Assembly (NCBI GenBank): GCA_037179385.1
Contig: CM074180.1
Span: 26,455,455 to 26,519,454 of the forward strand
Origin: Holothuria scabra
Taxonomy: Eukaryota; Echinodermata; Holothuroidea; Aspidochirotida; Holothuriidae
DNA: 64,000 nucleotides
Direction: 5' to 3'
A model generated the notes under the pieces. That model ran no database searches. It was not told the DNA's origin and saw only the letters and a program-made list of their open reading frames with translations. Within the stretch, counting starts at the first letter, position 1; each line of letters starts with the position of its first letter. The position numbers were made by a program, and so were the translations under genes. Positions 35,467 to 47,219 of the stretch are shown piece by piece.

Positions 35467-35742
35467 GTGGCGTAGCTACGAAGGGGGCTTGGGGGCTCGA
35501 GTCCCCACTGGATCGCCCATCCCCCCAGCAGCCCCCCCCCCCACTGGCGACCTGGGAAAAAATTAAATTCATACTGGTCGATGATAATATTCAATCCGGG
35601 CTACCCGACTACTATGACATAGATGCACTTGCGATAGATCCACGCATCGGCAGAGTATTCTGCAATTGTGCCCCATTCTGAATTTCGGAATAAATTCGGG
35701 TAGACTGTAACAAGCTTCATATCTTCGGAATCTCTTGAATTT
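35467..35742. other. C-rich hAT-like end region
   Basis: ctgtggcgtagctacgaagg followed by C-rich runs (35520-35542) looks like the end of another hAT-type element. The other end is not identified. Confidence 0.35.
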
Positions 35743-35946
35743 TTACTCGTCGAGTTCCTGGCTAAATAATTTTCTAGCAGATTTGGAGTGGCTGAAATTG
35801 GCTACCTTGGTGTGGATCAGTTTGCTCCTAGCGTCTGGCCTGTTTCTATCCAACTGTATGATTCTTTCAATTCCTGGGGGTTCACAAATTTCTTCCAAAA
35901 CTATAGTCAAATGTTGTTGGAAGGAATTTGCACTTTGCACGGTCAT
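35743..35946 (-). pseudogene. Possible fragment of a LINE ORF1-like RNA-binding domain
   Basis: The minus-strand open frame reads LTIVLEEICEPPGIERIIQL, DRNRPDA, then KLIHTKVANFSHSKSARKLF before a stop. The pattern I-E-R-hydrophobic, R-P-D-x-R, then a beta strand ending in F and a K-x-A-R-K helix is reminiscent of the RRM of L1-type ORF1 proteins. Only about 60 residues are present, with stops outside. The assignment is a guess. Confidence 0.25.
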
Positions 35947-36584
35947 TGCTGCCAGTCATTGGCCAGTGCAACAACCAAACCCATGTTGGGTCAATGCAGT
36001 CTCAAGGGTTGCAACCTTACCACTATTACCTCACAGGACCTCACTTAGATCTTGGGTAGAGTGGACATACCCAGTGGTGTACGAGACGGGGCAGGGGGAA
36101 GACAATCCCAAATTTCCGTAAAATCGGACAGGAATTTGGAAAAAAATTCGGACAGCCCTTAAATTTTGTTAAAATGTGATGGTTTTTTTTTCAGAATATT
36201 CTTAAATGTGACCGAAATCTTGAAAAGATATGCCTTTAAAATTGGAGATAAACGTCATATAGTCGCAAAAATATTTTCATGAAAAACCAAGTCAAGATTC
36301 AAAAAATTGCTTCACCTTCGGACACCGCAAAAGCTATTTTCGTGACTTTTACTTCACAGATAATCACAATACGATGCCCGAAATTGTCGAAAATCCAAAT
36401 TTTTTCAAGCATTTGCCCGAAAATAGAAAGTATCATAGTTAGGGTAACATTGTAACGAAAAATCAAACATAAAAAAATCGACACACATTTGGGAAGCCTG
36501 TGGCTTAAACAGTTAAAAGAAACAATCATTCTTGAGCCTTCTTTAGATTGCCCTAAATTGCCCTTCTTTAAAATACCCTAAATG

Positions 36585-36734
36585 CACTGTAAACAATTAC
36601 CATAGATTTACAAGTACAAAAAATAAAGAGATAAATAAGGATTACAGAAAAGTTCTGGAAACTTATTACCAGAACTTTTATGTAATCGTTATGTTCTGTA
36701 AATTTACAGCGATTTTGTACCATTTTTTACAGTG
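36585..36734. mobile_element. 150-bp MITE with cactgtaaa ends
   Basis: Begins cactgtaaacaatt and ends ttttttacagtg. The interior has a hairpin acaaaagttctgg-type (acagaaaagttctgg / ccagaacttttatgt). It lies within the left arm of the hAT-like foldback. Confidence 0.6.
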
Positions 36735-37376
36735 TCGCCGATTATTTTAATAGCTTCAAATCTTTGCCGCAAAACAGAAAACGCTATATTTAAAGTAAAA
36801 TTTTCATGGAAAATAACAAAGATCTGCGACACATTTGGGCAGAATGTGAAAAAGGTTTTCATCATCCCCACTTAATACTGTAGTTTTGCAAAACTGCCCG
36901 AAATGGTCAAATATTCCGGCAAAGGTTGAAAAATGCTGGGACGTTTTCAATTGACAAATTAATTCAAGGGACAGACAGGAGGGTGTTCAAGTGCCCAAGA
37001 GTTTGTCATCTATCCTTCTCTACAGCCAAACACGGGCAAAGGAAATGAAAATCGGGTAATTTGTTTTCGATACTTTAATGATGTAGAGTGAGAATGTCTT
37101 CCCATAAGTCTGCTTGAAAATTAAAACACACCTTGTAATGTTACATTTTCAAAAGGTAAAATCATGTATATAGTCGGAAGTTCTGGCAGTCACACAACTT
37201 TATCAATATACATTAAATTTAGTCCCAATACCAAAAGAGTAAAATTCATTACCATGTTTTCCATTCCGTTTTGTAGTTTTCCCCCGAACATATGCAGGAC
37301 CATTTCATCGATTGGTAGTGATACATTTTATCTGGTAATTTTCTGATCAAATAGCGACTGCTTAGATCCCCTTGTA

Positions 37377-37761
37377 CACTCTAAAATCAAAAGAGTGAAC
37401 TTAATCACTCTTTGATCGAATGAAAAATGTAAATTCACTCCATTAGAGTGATAATTCACTCCAAAAGGAGTGAAGTTCCCTCCAAAAAGAGTGAAGTTCA
37501 CTCTAAAAAGAGTGCAATTCACTAGAGAGAGAGAGAGGGAAAATTCACTCTTCCACGAGTGCCTGCAATGATCGCTCTTTTTTTTTTTTAAGAGCGATCA
37601 TTTCGCTCGTTTTAAGGGAATTTCACTCTTTTTGGAGTGAACTTCACTCTTTTTGGAGGGAACTTCACTCCTCTTGGAGTGAATTATCACTCTTATGGAG
37701 TGAATTAACATTTTTCACTCGATCAAAGAGTGAATAAGTGCACTCTTTTGATTTTAGAGTG
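37377..37761. mobile_element. 385-bp fully palindromic element with TA target site
   Basis: Begins cactctaaaatcaaaagagt and ends with its complement; TA flanks both sides (37375-37376, 37762-37763). The arms, about 180 bp each, are built from ~22-bp units that are themselves palindromic (ttcactc...ggagtgaa). The centre is ttttttttttaa between gcgatcgctctt-type stems. Sister units of the surrounding 180-bp array show the unoccupied site (cccctttataaacctggg), which supports insertion at TA, as in Tc1/mariner-type elements. Confidence 0.8.
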
Positions 37762-38440
37762 TAAGCCTGGGAAATGTCATTTTCGACTGTCTCAGGGGTC
37801 TGATTTTTCAAAATTTTCTGTTCGCTCCGCACCAACCAGTGGGGAAGCTCCCCGTAGGAAGCCTTCCTAGTGGAATTTCACTTTCAGGTGAACATTTTTT
37901 GCGAACGGAACATCGAAATAGCGACTGCTTAGACCCCCCTATAAGCATAGGAAATGACATTTTTGACTGTCTGAAGGGTCAAATTTTTCAAAAATTTCCT
38001 GTACGTTTCGCCCCAACGTGTGGTTGTGCTCCACTTAGACCGCTTCAAAGCAGAATAGAATTTAAGTTTCAAGTGAACATTTTTTGCAAGTGGAAACTCA
38101 AAATAGCGACTGCTTACATCCCCTAAAAGCCCGGAAAATGTCATTTTCATCTGTATGAGGGGTCGGATATTTCAAAATTTTCTGTACGCTTCGGGCCAAT
38201 TAATGGTGGCGTTCCGCGTAGTCTCTTTTGGCTAAATTTCAGTTTGGAGTGAACGTTTTCTGCAATTGAGACTTAAAATATCAACTGCTTGGATCCCCTT
38301 TATAAACCTGGGAAATGTCATTTTCGACTGTCTAAGAGGTACGAATTTTCTGGACGCTCCGCGCCAACCAGTGGTGGCGCTCAGCTTTGCCTGTCCTACG
38401 GGAAGAATTAAATTTTCGGGCAAATATACTCTGCCCCCAA
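37762..38440. repeat. ~180-bp tandem repeat array
   Basis: Units are marked by aaatgtcattttcgactgtc near 37774, 37951, 38137 and 38313 (spacing 177, 186, 176), with a broken fifth near 38646. Each also has a gctccgcgccaaccagtgg-type block and gtgaacattttttgcaa. Similar single units are seen near 27920, 45340, 45700 and 51130, mostly within hAT-like elements. Confidence 0.8.
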
Positions 38441-39118
38441 ACTGAAATGCTCCCCTATGCCTATGGAAATATACCTTACTGAGGAGTACACTGCTTGCAT
38501 CATACAGCAGGATTCCGGATTTGCAATCCCATGATACAAAGTTCAGCGGAGTAATGAACTGAGCTAATCAGTATCTCAAAAGTGTGTTTGAATCTGAGAA
38601 GAATCACAAATTTTTCTCACCAGAATTAAACACAATTAAACCTGGCAAATGCCATTTCTAGCCTTCTGGGAGGTGTTGAAATTCAAAATTTTCTTTGTAC
38701 GCTCCGCGCCAACCGATTGTGGCGCTCCGCTTAGATACTCGTTAAATATCTACCGTATTGCATTGATGAAATTATGTATGTGACTGCACGAACTTCCGAC
38801 AATAAATGATTTTACTTCTATTAGTAAAATCTGTTGAAAATGTCAAATTACGAGATGGGTTTAAATGAATTCCAAGCTAATGGGAAGACATTCTCACACT
38901 GTCGCTATGACCCGAATTACCTGATTTTCTTTTAAACCACTGCCCGTATTTGTCTCAGGATAGATGACAACACGGTGGACCGTATTGGTTGGCATAGAGC
39001 ATGCGCAAGAACACATGGGTGTACATTTGGTGTTGCGCGTGTTAACGCTTGCGCGGTTGCACCCAGAGAGTAGACAAACTGGAACCTACCGTCCATTGTG
39101 ACCGTGACGACAGTGTAA

Positions 39119-39383
39119 GCGCGCCCACTAGTGAGCTATATGGAGGCTTTTCACATGACGTCATAATACTCTCCGGCGGCCATGCTGGAGTACACGTAAC
39201 TACGTAGTAGACCACACTAGGCGCGCTTGCTCGTTGAATGTGTATGCATCATGCTTACCATGATGCACTCTGTGCAGTGCGTTCGGCATAAAGCCACGTG
39301 TATTTGGCATGAATGTCCTCCAGCATGGCGGTTCCGTGACGTAACTGCAAAGCCTCTATAGCATAGAGCTCAGTGAGCGCGCC
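39119..39383. repeat. Inverted repeat with ~75-bp arms
   Basis: Left arm 39119-39194 (gcgcgcccactagtgagct, tatggaggctttt, gccatgctggag) pairs with 39311-39383 (ctccagcatggcgg, aaagcctctat, gagctcagtgagcgcgcc). It is more GC-rich than the surrounding hAT element and probably a separate insertion. Confidence 0.65.
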
Positions 39384-40265
39384 TTACCAACTGTTTTGAC
39401 GCCCAGCCGTGATGGCATTTGGTGTAACACTGATTGAGTCGCATTCAGCGTGCGTGCACCGTTGGACATCAACAGAAATGCGGAACGAACCCTGGAATAT
39501 GTATACTAATTAAACACTATGACCCTTCAAGAGCAGGGGGCCAGCCTAGGCCAAGGTGACTAAAATACCTTTTACTTACGTAATTTATTTCTTTATAATT
39601 CATTCATTTTTTTTTTATTTTGCCGGCATGAACAGGGGGCCATGGCCCCTTTGTCTACGTCAGTGGTAAGAAGGCTAGGAGAATTGACACTGTTAAAAGT
39701 AAGCCTGAGATTTTAGGCGATAGGCTTCCCAAATGTGTCCCGATTTTATATCTCTTTGATTATTGTGAAATATGTTACCCTGGCCTGATTATGATCATTT
39801 ACTTTTGTGTTTTCGGGTAAAAGCTTGAAAAATTATATTCTACCATTTCGGGTATTGTGTTGTGAAAAAGGGTGAAGTAAAAACTAGTAGGCTCACGAAT
39901 AATACTTTTGCGCTGCCCGGATGTGTAGCAAATTTTTCGAATCTTTACTTTTCATGAATTCTAGTACCGCGATTTATGGCGGGGTTTTTTTTTTCAAATT
40001 GCGGGCAAGTAAAGGAATTTTCGGAAAAACTATGCCATTTTTTAAAACTCCATTGATTGTACGATTTTTTGCAAATCCCTGTCCTAATTTTTTCCAATTT
40101 CCCGCCACATTCTAGAATGCGTGGATTTTTTGGAGGCGGGGGGGGGGGGGGTCAGACTGCCCCCTTGCCCCCAATCCCTAGCTCGTACACCAATGGAGAT
40201 ATATCCTATCTAAGGTACATGGTCGGTGTCATGGAATTTCAGTTGGGTCAAATTCTTCTCCATTC

Positions 40266-40350
40266 TTTTTCTAAAGTACTCCCGACCCTCTGGCAAAGGG
40301 CCGTTCGGCGAAACCAAAACTTACACTCCTTCCCGAAGAAGCTATATTAC
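40266..40350 (-). repeat. SINE with U2-like head family, 3' fragment
   Basis: Plus-strand ctaaagtactcccgaccctc, tggcaaagggccgttcggcg and ttcccgaagaagctat match the 3' part of 30395-30631. The rest of the element is absent. Confidence 0.65.
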
Positions 40351-40980
40351 GATTATTCACGATTATCCACATGTCATTTGTGCCACTGTATGGATAGTTG
40401 TAGTTCCAGAGCAGTCACTACATATACACTAGAATGCCTTATCTGAGTTAGTGCTGTTACAGTTTGATAATTTCTTCCAAAATCAAAGCAATTTGACAAT
40501 TACCATACACCGTTTGGCTCCTGTCAAACCCAGATTCAGCCGTCGATCGCGCACAAGAACTGTGAAACATGTTATTATCATCATCAGTCACACTTCGAAC
40601 TTAGTTTCTATTTACGTCTCTGTGAGCTGTTCGCCGGTAAGACATGATATGAATATTTAAATATTGACGTATCAACTTATTAATATGAAGTGGTTGCCAG
40701 AGGGGTGCGATTTATCACTTCCCGGTTAGAACATGAAAGTATTACCTCCCGAGGTAGTACTTCCATAGTCAGGAAAGTGTTTGTCCGGTTTTCAAAGTTC
40801 TCTTTATTCCGTTGCTTTAACTAACAATCGTTTCCCGCGAAATATAAGACACAGATTGGAAATATTGAAACTTTACGTCGATAACAAGAAACAAAAGGAT
40901 AGCTTTTATCTAAAAAAAAAAAATTCGGGAAAAACTATCGAGTAAACAGTAACTTTGTATGGAACGCCAAAATGGCCAAA
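40351..40980. other. No gene seen; short hairpin at 40741
   Basis: A perfect-looking dyad agtattacctc / gaggtagtact lies near 40739-40762. A degraded relative (agtactaactcgg...gtagcactt) is near 62012. Confidence 0.4.
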
Positions 40981-42730
40981 TGTTTTGATGATGCCTCATT
41001 GTTTTGTAATAAAGAGCATTTTTATATTGACGGCAACCTGAATGATAAAGGGTAAATTTACGTTGGTGAAGATCACTTTTTGGTTGATGAAGAGCAACTT
41101 TACGTTGACTACGAACACTTACTGAATAGCGACGGCCCAAATTGACATGATGAAGATCAACAATAATTTGATGACTACGCTTTTGTATTAAATAATGATA
41201 CAAATTCACATGATGAACACCTTTCCCAACAGCTATAATCCAGAATACCACGACAAACAGTTTTTACACAATAACGACACTAACTCACACGAGGAAGGCT
41301 CAAAGTAGTTAAATGATGGTGCTAATGCAATTGGTAATGACTCCAAAGTACGCAACGAACACTTTTGAATCAGCAACATCCAAAACTTACACCAAGAAAG
41401 CCCAAAGTGCGCAAGTTAACGAAGCAAACGTACACGACAAACACTTTTCGAACAAGACGATAAAATAGATCCTTCACATTTATAAAACAAGGATAGCTAG
41501 CTGACTAGTTACCCGCGAACTTTCAAACTGGAACTGGGATACCCGAAACGGATGGAGCCATCGGGAAGGTTGGGGTAGCGGGGACCATGGCCCCGTTCGT
41601 TAAGGCATATCAAAGAAATGCTCACATTTCCCACTTTCCCTTGAATATGGGCTCTACATTTTCAAGCACTCTGTAAAGAAAAGTCAAAAGTTTTCCATTT
41701 TCACCATACGACAAAACACGATACCTCAAACCAACCTCAGTCGTGATTTCGGCAGATCGATATTCAAAACCGAAAACTCCAATTTTTCAATTCTACATAC
41801 ACAAACCTTTGTTTTTTCGAATTTTCTGCCCAAAAATTTCTTCAATATTCTTAGACGTACGAGCCCCCTGTGGGATGGGGGTTGAAGAATATGCCCATGG
41901 TGTTCACTGCCTGTCGTAAGAGGCGACTGAATGGGAGTACTTGAACAGTATTGAACAGCATGACACTATGTAACACATTCGTGTTGGTGTATCGTTAAAT
42001 CTTATGTAACTAACTTAGACGTACGCGAAGGGGAAATACTGCCCCCAAATTTTGCTTCAAAATGATGTGTTCAAGGCAATTGTTTTTAAAATGTAAATGT
42101 GTTGCAAAGATTTACATCGGACGGTGTACGGAAATTTTTTTCTCAACCCCACTTCAAAGTGTAGTCTTGCCAAACTTTGCCGAAATGGTGAAATACGGGC
42201 GAAGGTTGGAAAAAGGTTCTGAGATTTCACAAAAGGACGAGGAGTTGTGTTTTGTGTATGGTGAAAATAGAAAACTTTTGACTTTCTTTTCAGAGTGCTT
42301 GAAAATGTAGAGCTTATATTGAAAAATGGAGTTTTGCAAGGAAAAGTGGGATGTGAGGATTTCCTTAATATGCCGTACGGGGGACCACAGCCACCGCCTC
42401 CACATCCTTCTCGATGGCGCCACCCCTTTCGGGTATCCCAGTTCCAGTTGGCTGAGAGTTCGCTGGTTACTAGTCAGCTAGCGATCCTTGTGTTACAAAT
42501 GTGAATGACGCCACTATTTTATCGTCTCGTTCGAAAAATGTTTATCGTGTACGTTTGCTTCGTTAATGCACTTCGGGCTTTCTTGGAGTAAGTTTGGATG
42601 ATTACCGATTCAAAAGTGTTCGTTGTGTACTTTTGAGTCGCTACCAATTGCATTAGCGCCATCATTTTATTACTTTGGGCCTTCCTCGTGTGAGTTGGTG
42701 TCGTTATTGTGTAAAACTGTTTGTCATGTA
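40981..42730. repeat. Foldback with ~550-bp arms and degenerate ~60-bp repeats
   Basis: Left arm about 41236-41760 pairs with about 42130-42710: cgacaaacagtttttacaca opposite tgtgtaaaactgtttgtcat, aactgggatacccgaaa, and tctacattttcaagcactct. The loop holds a Meta-type SINE. The outer left part (40981-41250) and the arms contain degenerate units that in places translate as NNDTNSHDE / DKQFLHNNDTNSHEE, interrupted by stops. Confidence 0.75.
41862..42012 (+). repeat. SINE with conserved gtcgtaagaggcgac core, copy 2
   Basis: Reads gccccctgtgggatgggggt, gaatatgcccatgg, cctgtcgtaagaggcgactg, aatgggagt, then acacattcgtgttggtgtat and taaatcttatgtaacta. It is better preserved than the copy at 31179 and lies in the loop of the foldback. 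Confidence 0.65.
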
Positions 42731-43109
42731 CCTTTTGATCGCTATTAAGTGTAGAAAGGTCATCGCCAAAATACTTTGGGCCTTCAAGGACAAACAGGGT
42801 GTTCAATTATAAAGAAAAACAAAAGGAATTTCAAGCAATGTGCCCACATTACATAACTTTTGGTGGCTTTGTTGAAAAGCAGAGGTATTTTTTTAACAAA
42901 AATAACCAATCTTTAAGGTGAGATATCTTGAGTTAGGAAAATGGTATTGTGATAGGGTTTGAAGGACATTGTGTGGAATATTTTTGTTTTTCTCACAAGA
43001 CAGAGGCGCAGACCCACCAGAACATGCCTTTCAGTCTGCACAGTATAGATGAAACCATAGGCCTAGTTGTTATACCTTTCCCTGGTTTGGAAACTCCTTG
43101 CGTACACTG
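42731..43109. other. No gene seen
   Basis: Spacer between two foldbacks; no coding or repeat signal. Confidence 0.35.
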
Positions 43110-43515
43110 TGTATGCACAGACCACGGACTTCCTATACATGGACAGAGCATGCTGCACGGTAGACTGTCGCTACCGTACGTGTGAGAAAAAGCGCACCAA
43201 GATGGCCATCTGTTTTATGTAAAAATTTGGACTTGTTCAAGTGAATTCCCAGATTTTGCAAGAAAGTTGAATTATTTTCAAAATATGGCAAGGTAAGGTC
43301 AAAACCACTTCACGTATTGCATGAATATGATATTGTTTCCCATTCAAGTTGAACTTTTGCTTCAAATATTCCAGATCTGTCGTCAAATCAGGCGATTTAT
43401 AGGTTCACCACGGCCATCTTGGTGCGCCTTTTTTGTCCCAGTCGGTAGCGACCATCTACGGATAGGACATACGTGTTACATGCTCTGTCCATGTATATAA
43501 GTCCGTGGCACGTAT
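43110..43515. mobile_element. Foldback MITE (ccacggactt / tggacagagcatg), copy 1
   Basis: Arms 43110-43211 and 43404-43515 are inverted repeats: ccacggacttcctatacatg, gacagagcatg, gcgcaccaagatggcc and complements. The spacer includes cagattttgcaagaaagttg and ggcaaggtaaggtcaaaa. A diverged relative with the same spacer lies at 55155-55528. Confidence 0.75.
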
Positions 43516-44160
43516 AAGCTGTATGTACGTTCATAGTTTTTGTGAGGTGCGTCCGTAACTGTCCGTAAAAACATGTTGTAAAAGCAAGATGCACACGATC
43601 GATCGGTAGCGATATGGCTCCATTGAGTGATGTACTGTTTCTGCTGGGAAGTGAAATTCAAGTTGATCCAAGGGCTAAAAGGGAACCGGAAGAGGCCCCC
43701 TAATCAGTGGGTTTTTAAGATTTTTGAATAAATGAAGAAATCCTATATTCTCAGGTTTCTTTTTCTCTTTTCGAGCGTAAAATACCGGTACTGGTTCCGA
43801 GGCCTGTCGATTGGAGACCTTTGCTAGGGATCTTCAGTAGGCCCTAACGTTACACGTACAGGCTTATCATACCTCAGTCAGTGTGTAGACCTACTTCATT
43901 GCGCTAGGTGGGCTTCCTAAAATTTTGTACGACCGTAATTACTGATAAATATTGTATAATACACTCGTGTGATGAACCGTTACACTCGTTTGTTAAAATG
44001 GTGTAATCCAACTAGTCTAACGTTATACAGTGCGACTGCTACCATCCTTCGCAATTTCGCGGAATTAAAATTATTCTTTCTTTACGGCCGTTCTAGTTTA
44101 AGACAGAAATCTTAATCAAACCTTTCTCAAAAATATACGCCATAATTGATGTCATTGCAG
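43516..44160. other. No gene seen
   Basis: Unannotated AT-rich DNA before the exon-like block at 44161. Confidence 0.35.
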
Positions 44161-44337
44161 TTTGATAACTGTTCGCAAGAGACTCTCGAAGAAATCAGTT
44201 TACCTTGTCTGCATATATACAGTACGTATGGAGCGTCCAACAACAAGGCTCTCGTGTACTATCAACGTCACGTGGCTGACGAAAACCGGAATCTCAACAT
44301 AAGCAGTCAGTTCGCGAAGTTTCCAAACCAAGGAAAG
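44161..44337 (+). CDS. Exon-like open block, phase 0/0, unidentified
   Basis: 177 bases open in one frame between acceptor gatgtcattgcag and donor AAG|GTATAA. It would encode DNCSQETLEEISLPCLHIY, STYGASNNKALVYYQRH and NISSQFAKFPNQGK. The composition looks protein-like and the region is not repetitive, but I recognise no family and find no partner exons on the plus strand. Confidence 0.3.
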
Positions 44338-46369
44338 GTATAATAACTATGATGAAACTTAACTTTGATCACCTTTTACCATCAAGACAAACGCTAACGT
44401 TAGGCCTACCTAAATTAACTAGTAATTGTACAATTCATGTCTCGCCCCTTCGCCATGAAAAATGTCGACTATCAAGGGATGGCGGGTCAGGATTTGCCCT
44501 ACAGGGGAACCAAGCTACCGGACGGAGAGGGGGCAGAATATTGACGTAAAGGGGCAGAATATCGAAAACCTGACAAAGGAGTTGAGTTACTCCCAGTGGG
44601 ACGTCACTTGGCAAGATCCTGAATTTGCTTTGAAAAAAAAAATCTGGAACCTTTGAAAGAACTTTGGCTTTTTTAAGGACCGTTAAAAATTCGGGGTGTT
44701 TATTAAAGAACCTGCACTCCATAAAAACAAAACCAACAAGTTATATGTGCAACGGCTGAAATTCGTTTGAGGTTACCCATTTTATTTTGGGCCTACGCAC
44801 TAAGGCTCTAAGACGAAACTGGAAATTTGCCCAAAACCTTTACGAACAAAGATTTGAAAATTAAGAGGTTATACTGCAGAAATTTTGGAAGGAAAATTTT
44901 CTTTTTGGTAAGGTAATACTGAAAAATGTGGTGTTCATCAAATAATCTGATGTCAGGGTTGACAGAAGTTGGCTTTGACTTTTTATTGTCTAATGTCTTT
45001 ATGTATTGTCTTCATGTATGCGGAAATTTTCCAGGACATTTTTGAAACTCTGAAGCTTACATTGAAAAACGTGTAATATTATGATACATTTTGTGATTTT
45101 GCTGAAGAATCTGCCCTTTTTATGTGAAAAATCAAGTAGGTCGCCGGGGGCGATTCGTAACTTAGGGTTACTGAATATCATCATACAGATAATGGCCCTC
45201 GGACGATATTGGAAAAATTCCCGAAAATTCGGCTACCTCCTAACGTAGGCTATATTTGAAGTCTCACATTGACCAGGGATTTCTTATTCCCCCCCCCCCC
45301 CGCCCCGACAGATCCATGTATTGACATAAGTGGAAGGAGGTGTTTTAGTTTTGCGGGGTAGAAGTTTTTCCCGAAAAACTAAATGGAGCGCCACTATTGT
45401 TTTGCGCGGAGCGTGCAGAAAATTTTCAAAGATTGTGAACCCCAGTCAGCTGGAAATGGCATTACCCAGGCTTGTTATTACAAACAAAGCTGTCGTTATA
45501 TTTGGCTTTCGTTTGCAATAAAATTTTCACATCAATAGAAAACTCAGCAACGTGCTAAGTCATTGGATATTATCAGATAAAATGCATTACTAGTATTAGA
45601 TTTTGAAGCAATCAACGAATAATAATTCTTAATACTACAACCAACAAAGAATGATTTGTAAGCAAGCATAATTCTGTGAAGGAATTTATTTGACCAAAAT
45701 ACTAAGCAGACCACCTCCATTAGTTAGCGAGGAGCGTACAGGAAATTTTTTGAAAAATGGAATCCCTCAAACAGTCTAAAAGGGCGTATCCCTTACTTGC
45801 AACTAGAAATAGAGCAGTCGTTATTTTAAGCTTTCCTTTACAATAAAATTTTCACTTCAAAAGGAAAACAAAACAACTTGTTACCTTGTTACAATGTGGG
45901 TTCAAATGAATATTCAGCAGACTAATTGGGAACCATTTTCATACTTCTACCAGAGGAGTCGATTTAATTTTGAAAATGGTAGGACATATGTCTTGAAACT
46001 TTTCTTCTATCCTGGTCAGGAGTATAAGAGGAGGGGACCAAAATGCAAAACCGTGCCAAATGTTTTAATATTTGGGGTGCTATAAAAATCAAGGATACAC
46101 TTTTGCCCAACGAAATAACTGCATGTAGGTTCAACCAGGGGTGCTGCTTGGATTTGCCGATATGGGGTCCAAGCAACCTAACTGGGGGACAGCTACTCTT
46201 AAGCCCAAACAGATACATTGGGTTGCCAAAATTATGTAGGCCTCAAAATATAAAGCGGGCGAAACGCGCTGAAAAATGGGGTTAATATTGAAAAAGATTT
46301 GGCCTTTTGTTTTCAGAAAAAAAATTGAAAAAGACTTCGTTTTATAATGAATCTGCCCTACTTAATAGA
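44338..46369. other. Decayed transposon-like DNA
   Basis: Contains scattered copies of the ~180-bp unit (gcgcggagcgtgcagaaaat near 45408, gcgaggagcgtacaggaaat near 45726), gagctt.cattgaaaaa words and a C-run at 45290-45302. No genes. Confidence 0.45.
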
Positions 46370-46462
46370 TAGTTAGTTAGTTAGATGGAGTTTTACGGCC
46401 CAGTTTCCAACCAATAGGTTCAAGTCGAACCGGTCACAGCCCTTTTTCCAGTTGTGGTACAC
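46370..46462 (-). repeat. tRNA-type SINE, 3' fragment
   Basis: Plus-strand tagttagttagttagatgga tail, cggcccagtttccaaccaat and gttcaagtcgaaccggtc, ending in tccagttgtggtacac. It supplies the uninterrupted version of the site occupied by the hairpin at 52869. Confidence 0.65.
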
Positions 46463-47219
46463 TCTCTATCTTACCCATTAAAACTTCTAGGCAAAACTGG
46501 AAAAAAAAACAATCAATATCTTATAAAATAGCCTTTGTATGTTTGCCACCATGGTTAAGGTTGAATGAAGGATCTTTCGAAATATAGGAAAAAGAGGTTG
46601 TTAGACCTTCTCAAGGTTGCGATTTTTGTGTTTCTCTCGAATCACAACAACAATATTTGTGGAACCTTAAACGGGAATTAATCCAATGTGTTTGAATTGG
46701 TACAGAGTTTATTGGTTTGGAACTAATAAAGATGTGAAATACTTCCTGAGTCTACACATGTCTTCTTGTAGTTTTCGTTACCTCTCTTCTAAGATTCATG
46801 TCACAAAAAGTGAGGGGTAAATTTTTTTAGTGTCCCTTCCTCTCAAAAAGTGAAGAATTTCCTCCGTCCCCCAATCGCTGCCGACGATCTTACATTAATT
46901 CAATAAATTTGATGTTGATCAAATAAACTCACCACAGAATCCATCCTCATCGAGATTAAAAGAGTTTGTACTCTTATATAAAATGAGTTAATACGAGTGA
47001 CTAACCACGTTATTCATCATGTTTGACTCATTGCTAATGATATTCGACTAACCTTAGAAGAAGTCAAGCTTAGTCAAGGAGGCCTAAAATTTGTCAGATA
47101 TCCAGTGAAATAGTCAAATATTAGTCAGTCACTGTTATTGATAAACGTGACAAGTCGATTCAGCTTCTGTTTTGACTAATTTCTGTTTACAGTGCGATGG
47201 CCTCTTTGGTAATCCTGAA
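46463..47219. other. No gene seen
   Basis: No exon or repeat recognised before the hAT-like element that starts at 47220. Confidence 0.35.

Larger units (their letters stand above)
36072..40195. mobile_element. 4.1-kb hAT-like foldback element
   Basis: Ends cagtggtgtacgag and, inverted, cattggtgtacgag. Flanks gacatacc / gagatata agree at only 5 of 8, so the target duplication is weak. The arms are long inverted repeats: the region about 36230-37115 pairs with about 38860-39960. Examples are ggcaaatgcttgaaaaa against gggtaaaagcttgaaaaa, and agaatgtcttcccat on opposite strands. The centre holds a ~180-bp tandem array. Insertions include the elements at 36585-36734 and 37377-37761 and the inverted repeat at 39119-39383. 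No transposase frame. Confidence 0.7.

Noticed and set aside
35735..36121. 128-codon plus-strand frame with hydrophobic stretch
   Set aside because: It overlaps the LINE-like minus-strand fragment and runs into a hAT end; no start or splice support.
40739..40762. Hairpin agtattacctc/gaggtagtact as a member of the mini-element family
   Set aside because: Different ends and no flanking direct octamers; only a degraded relative near 62012.
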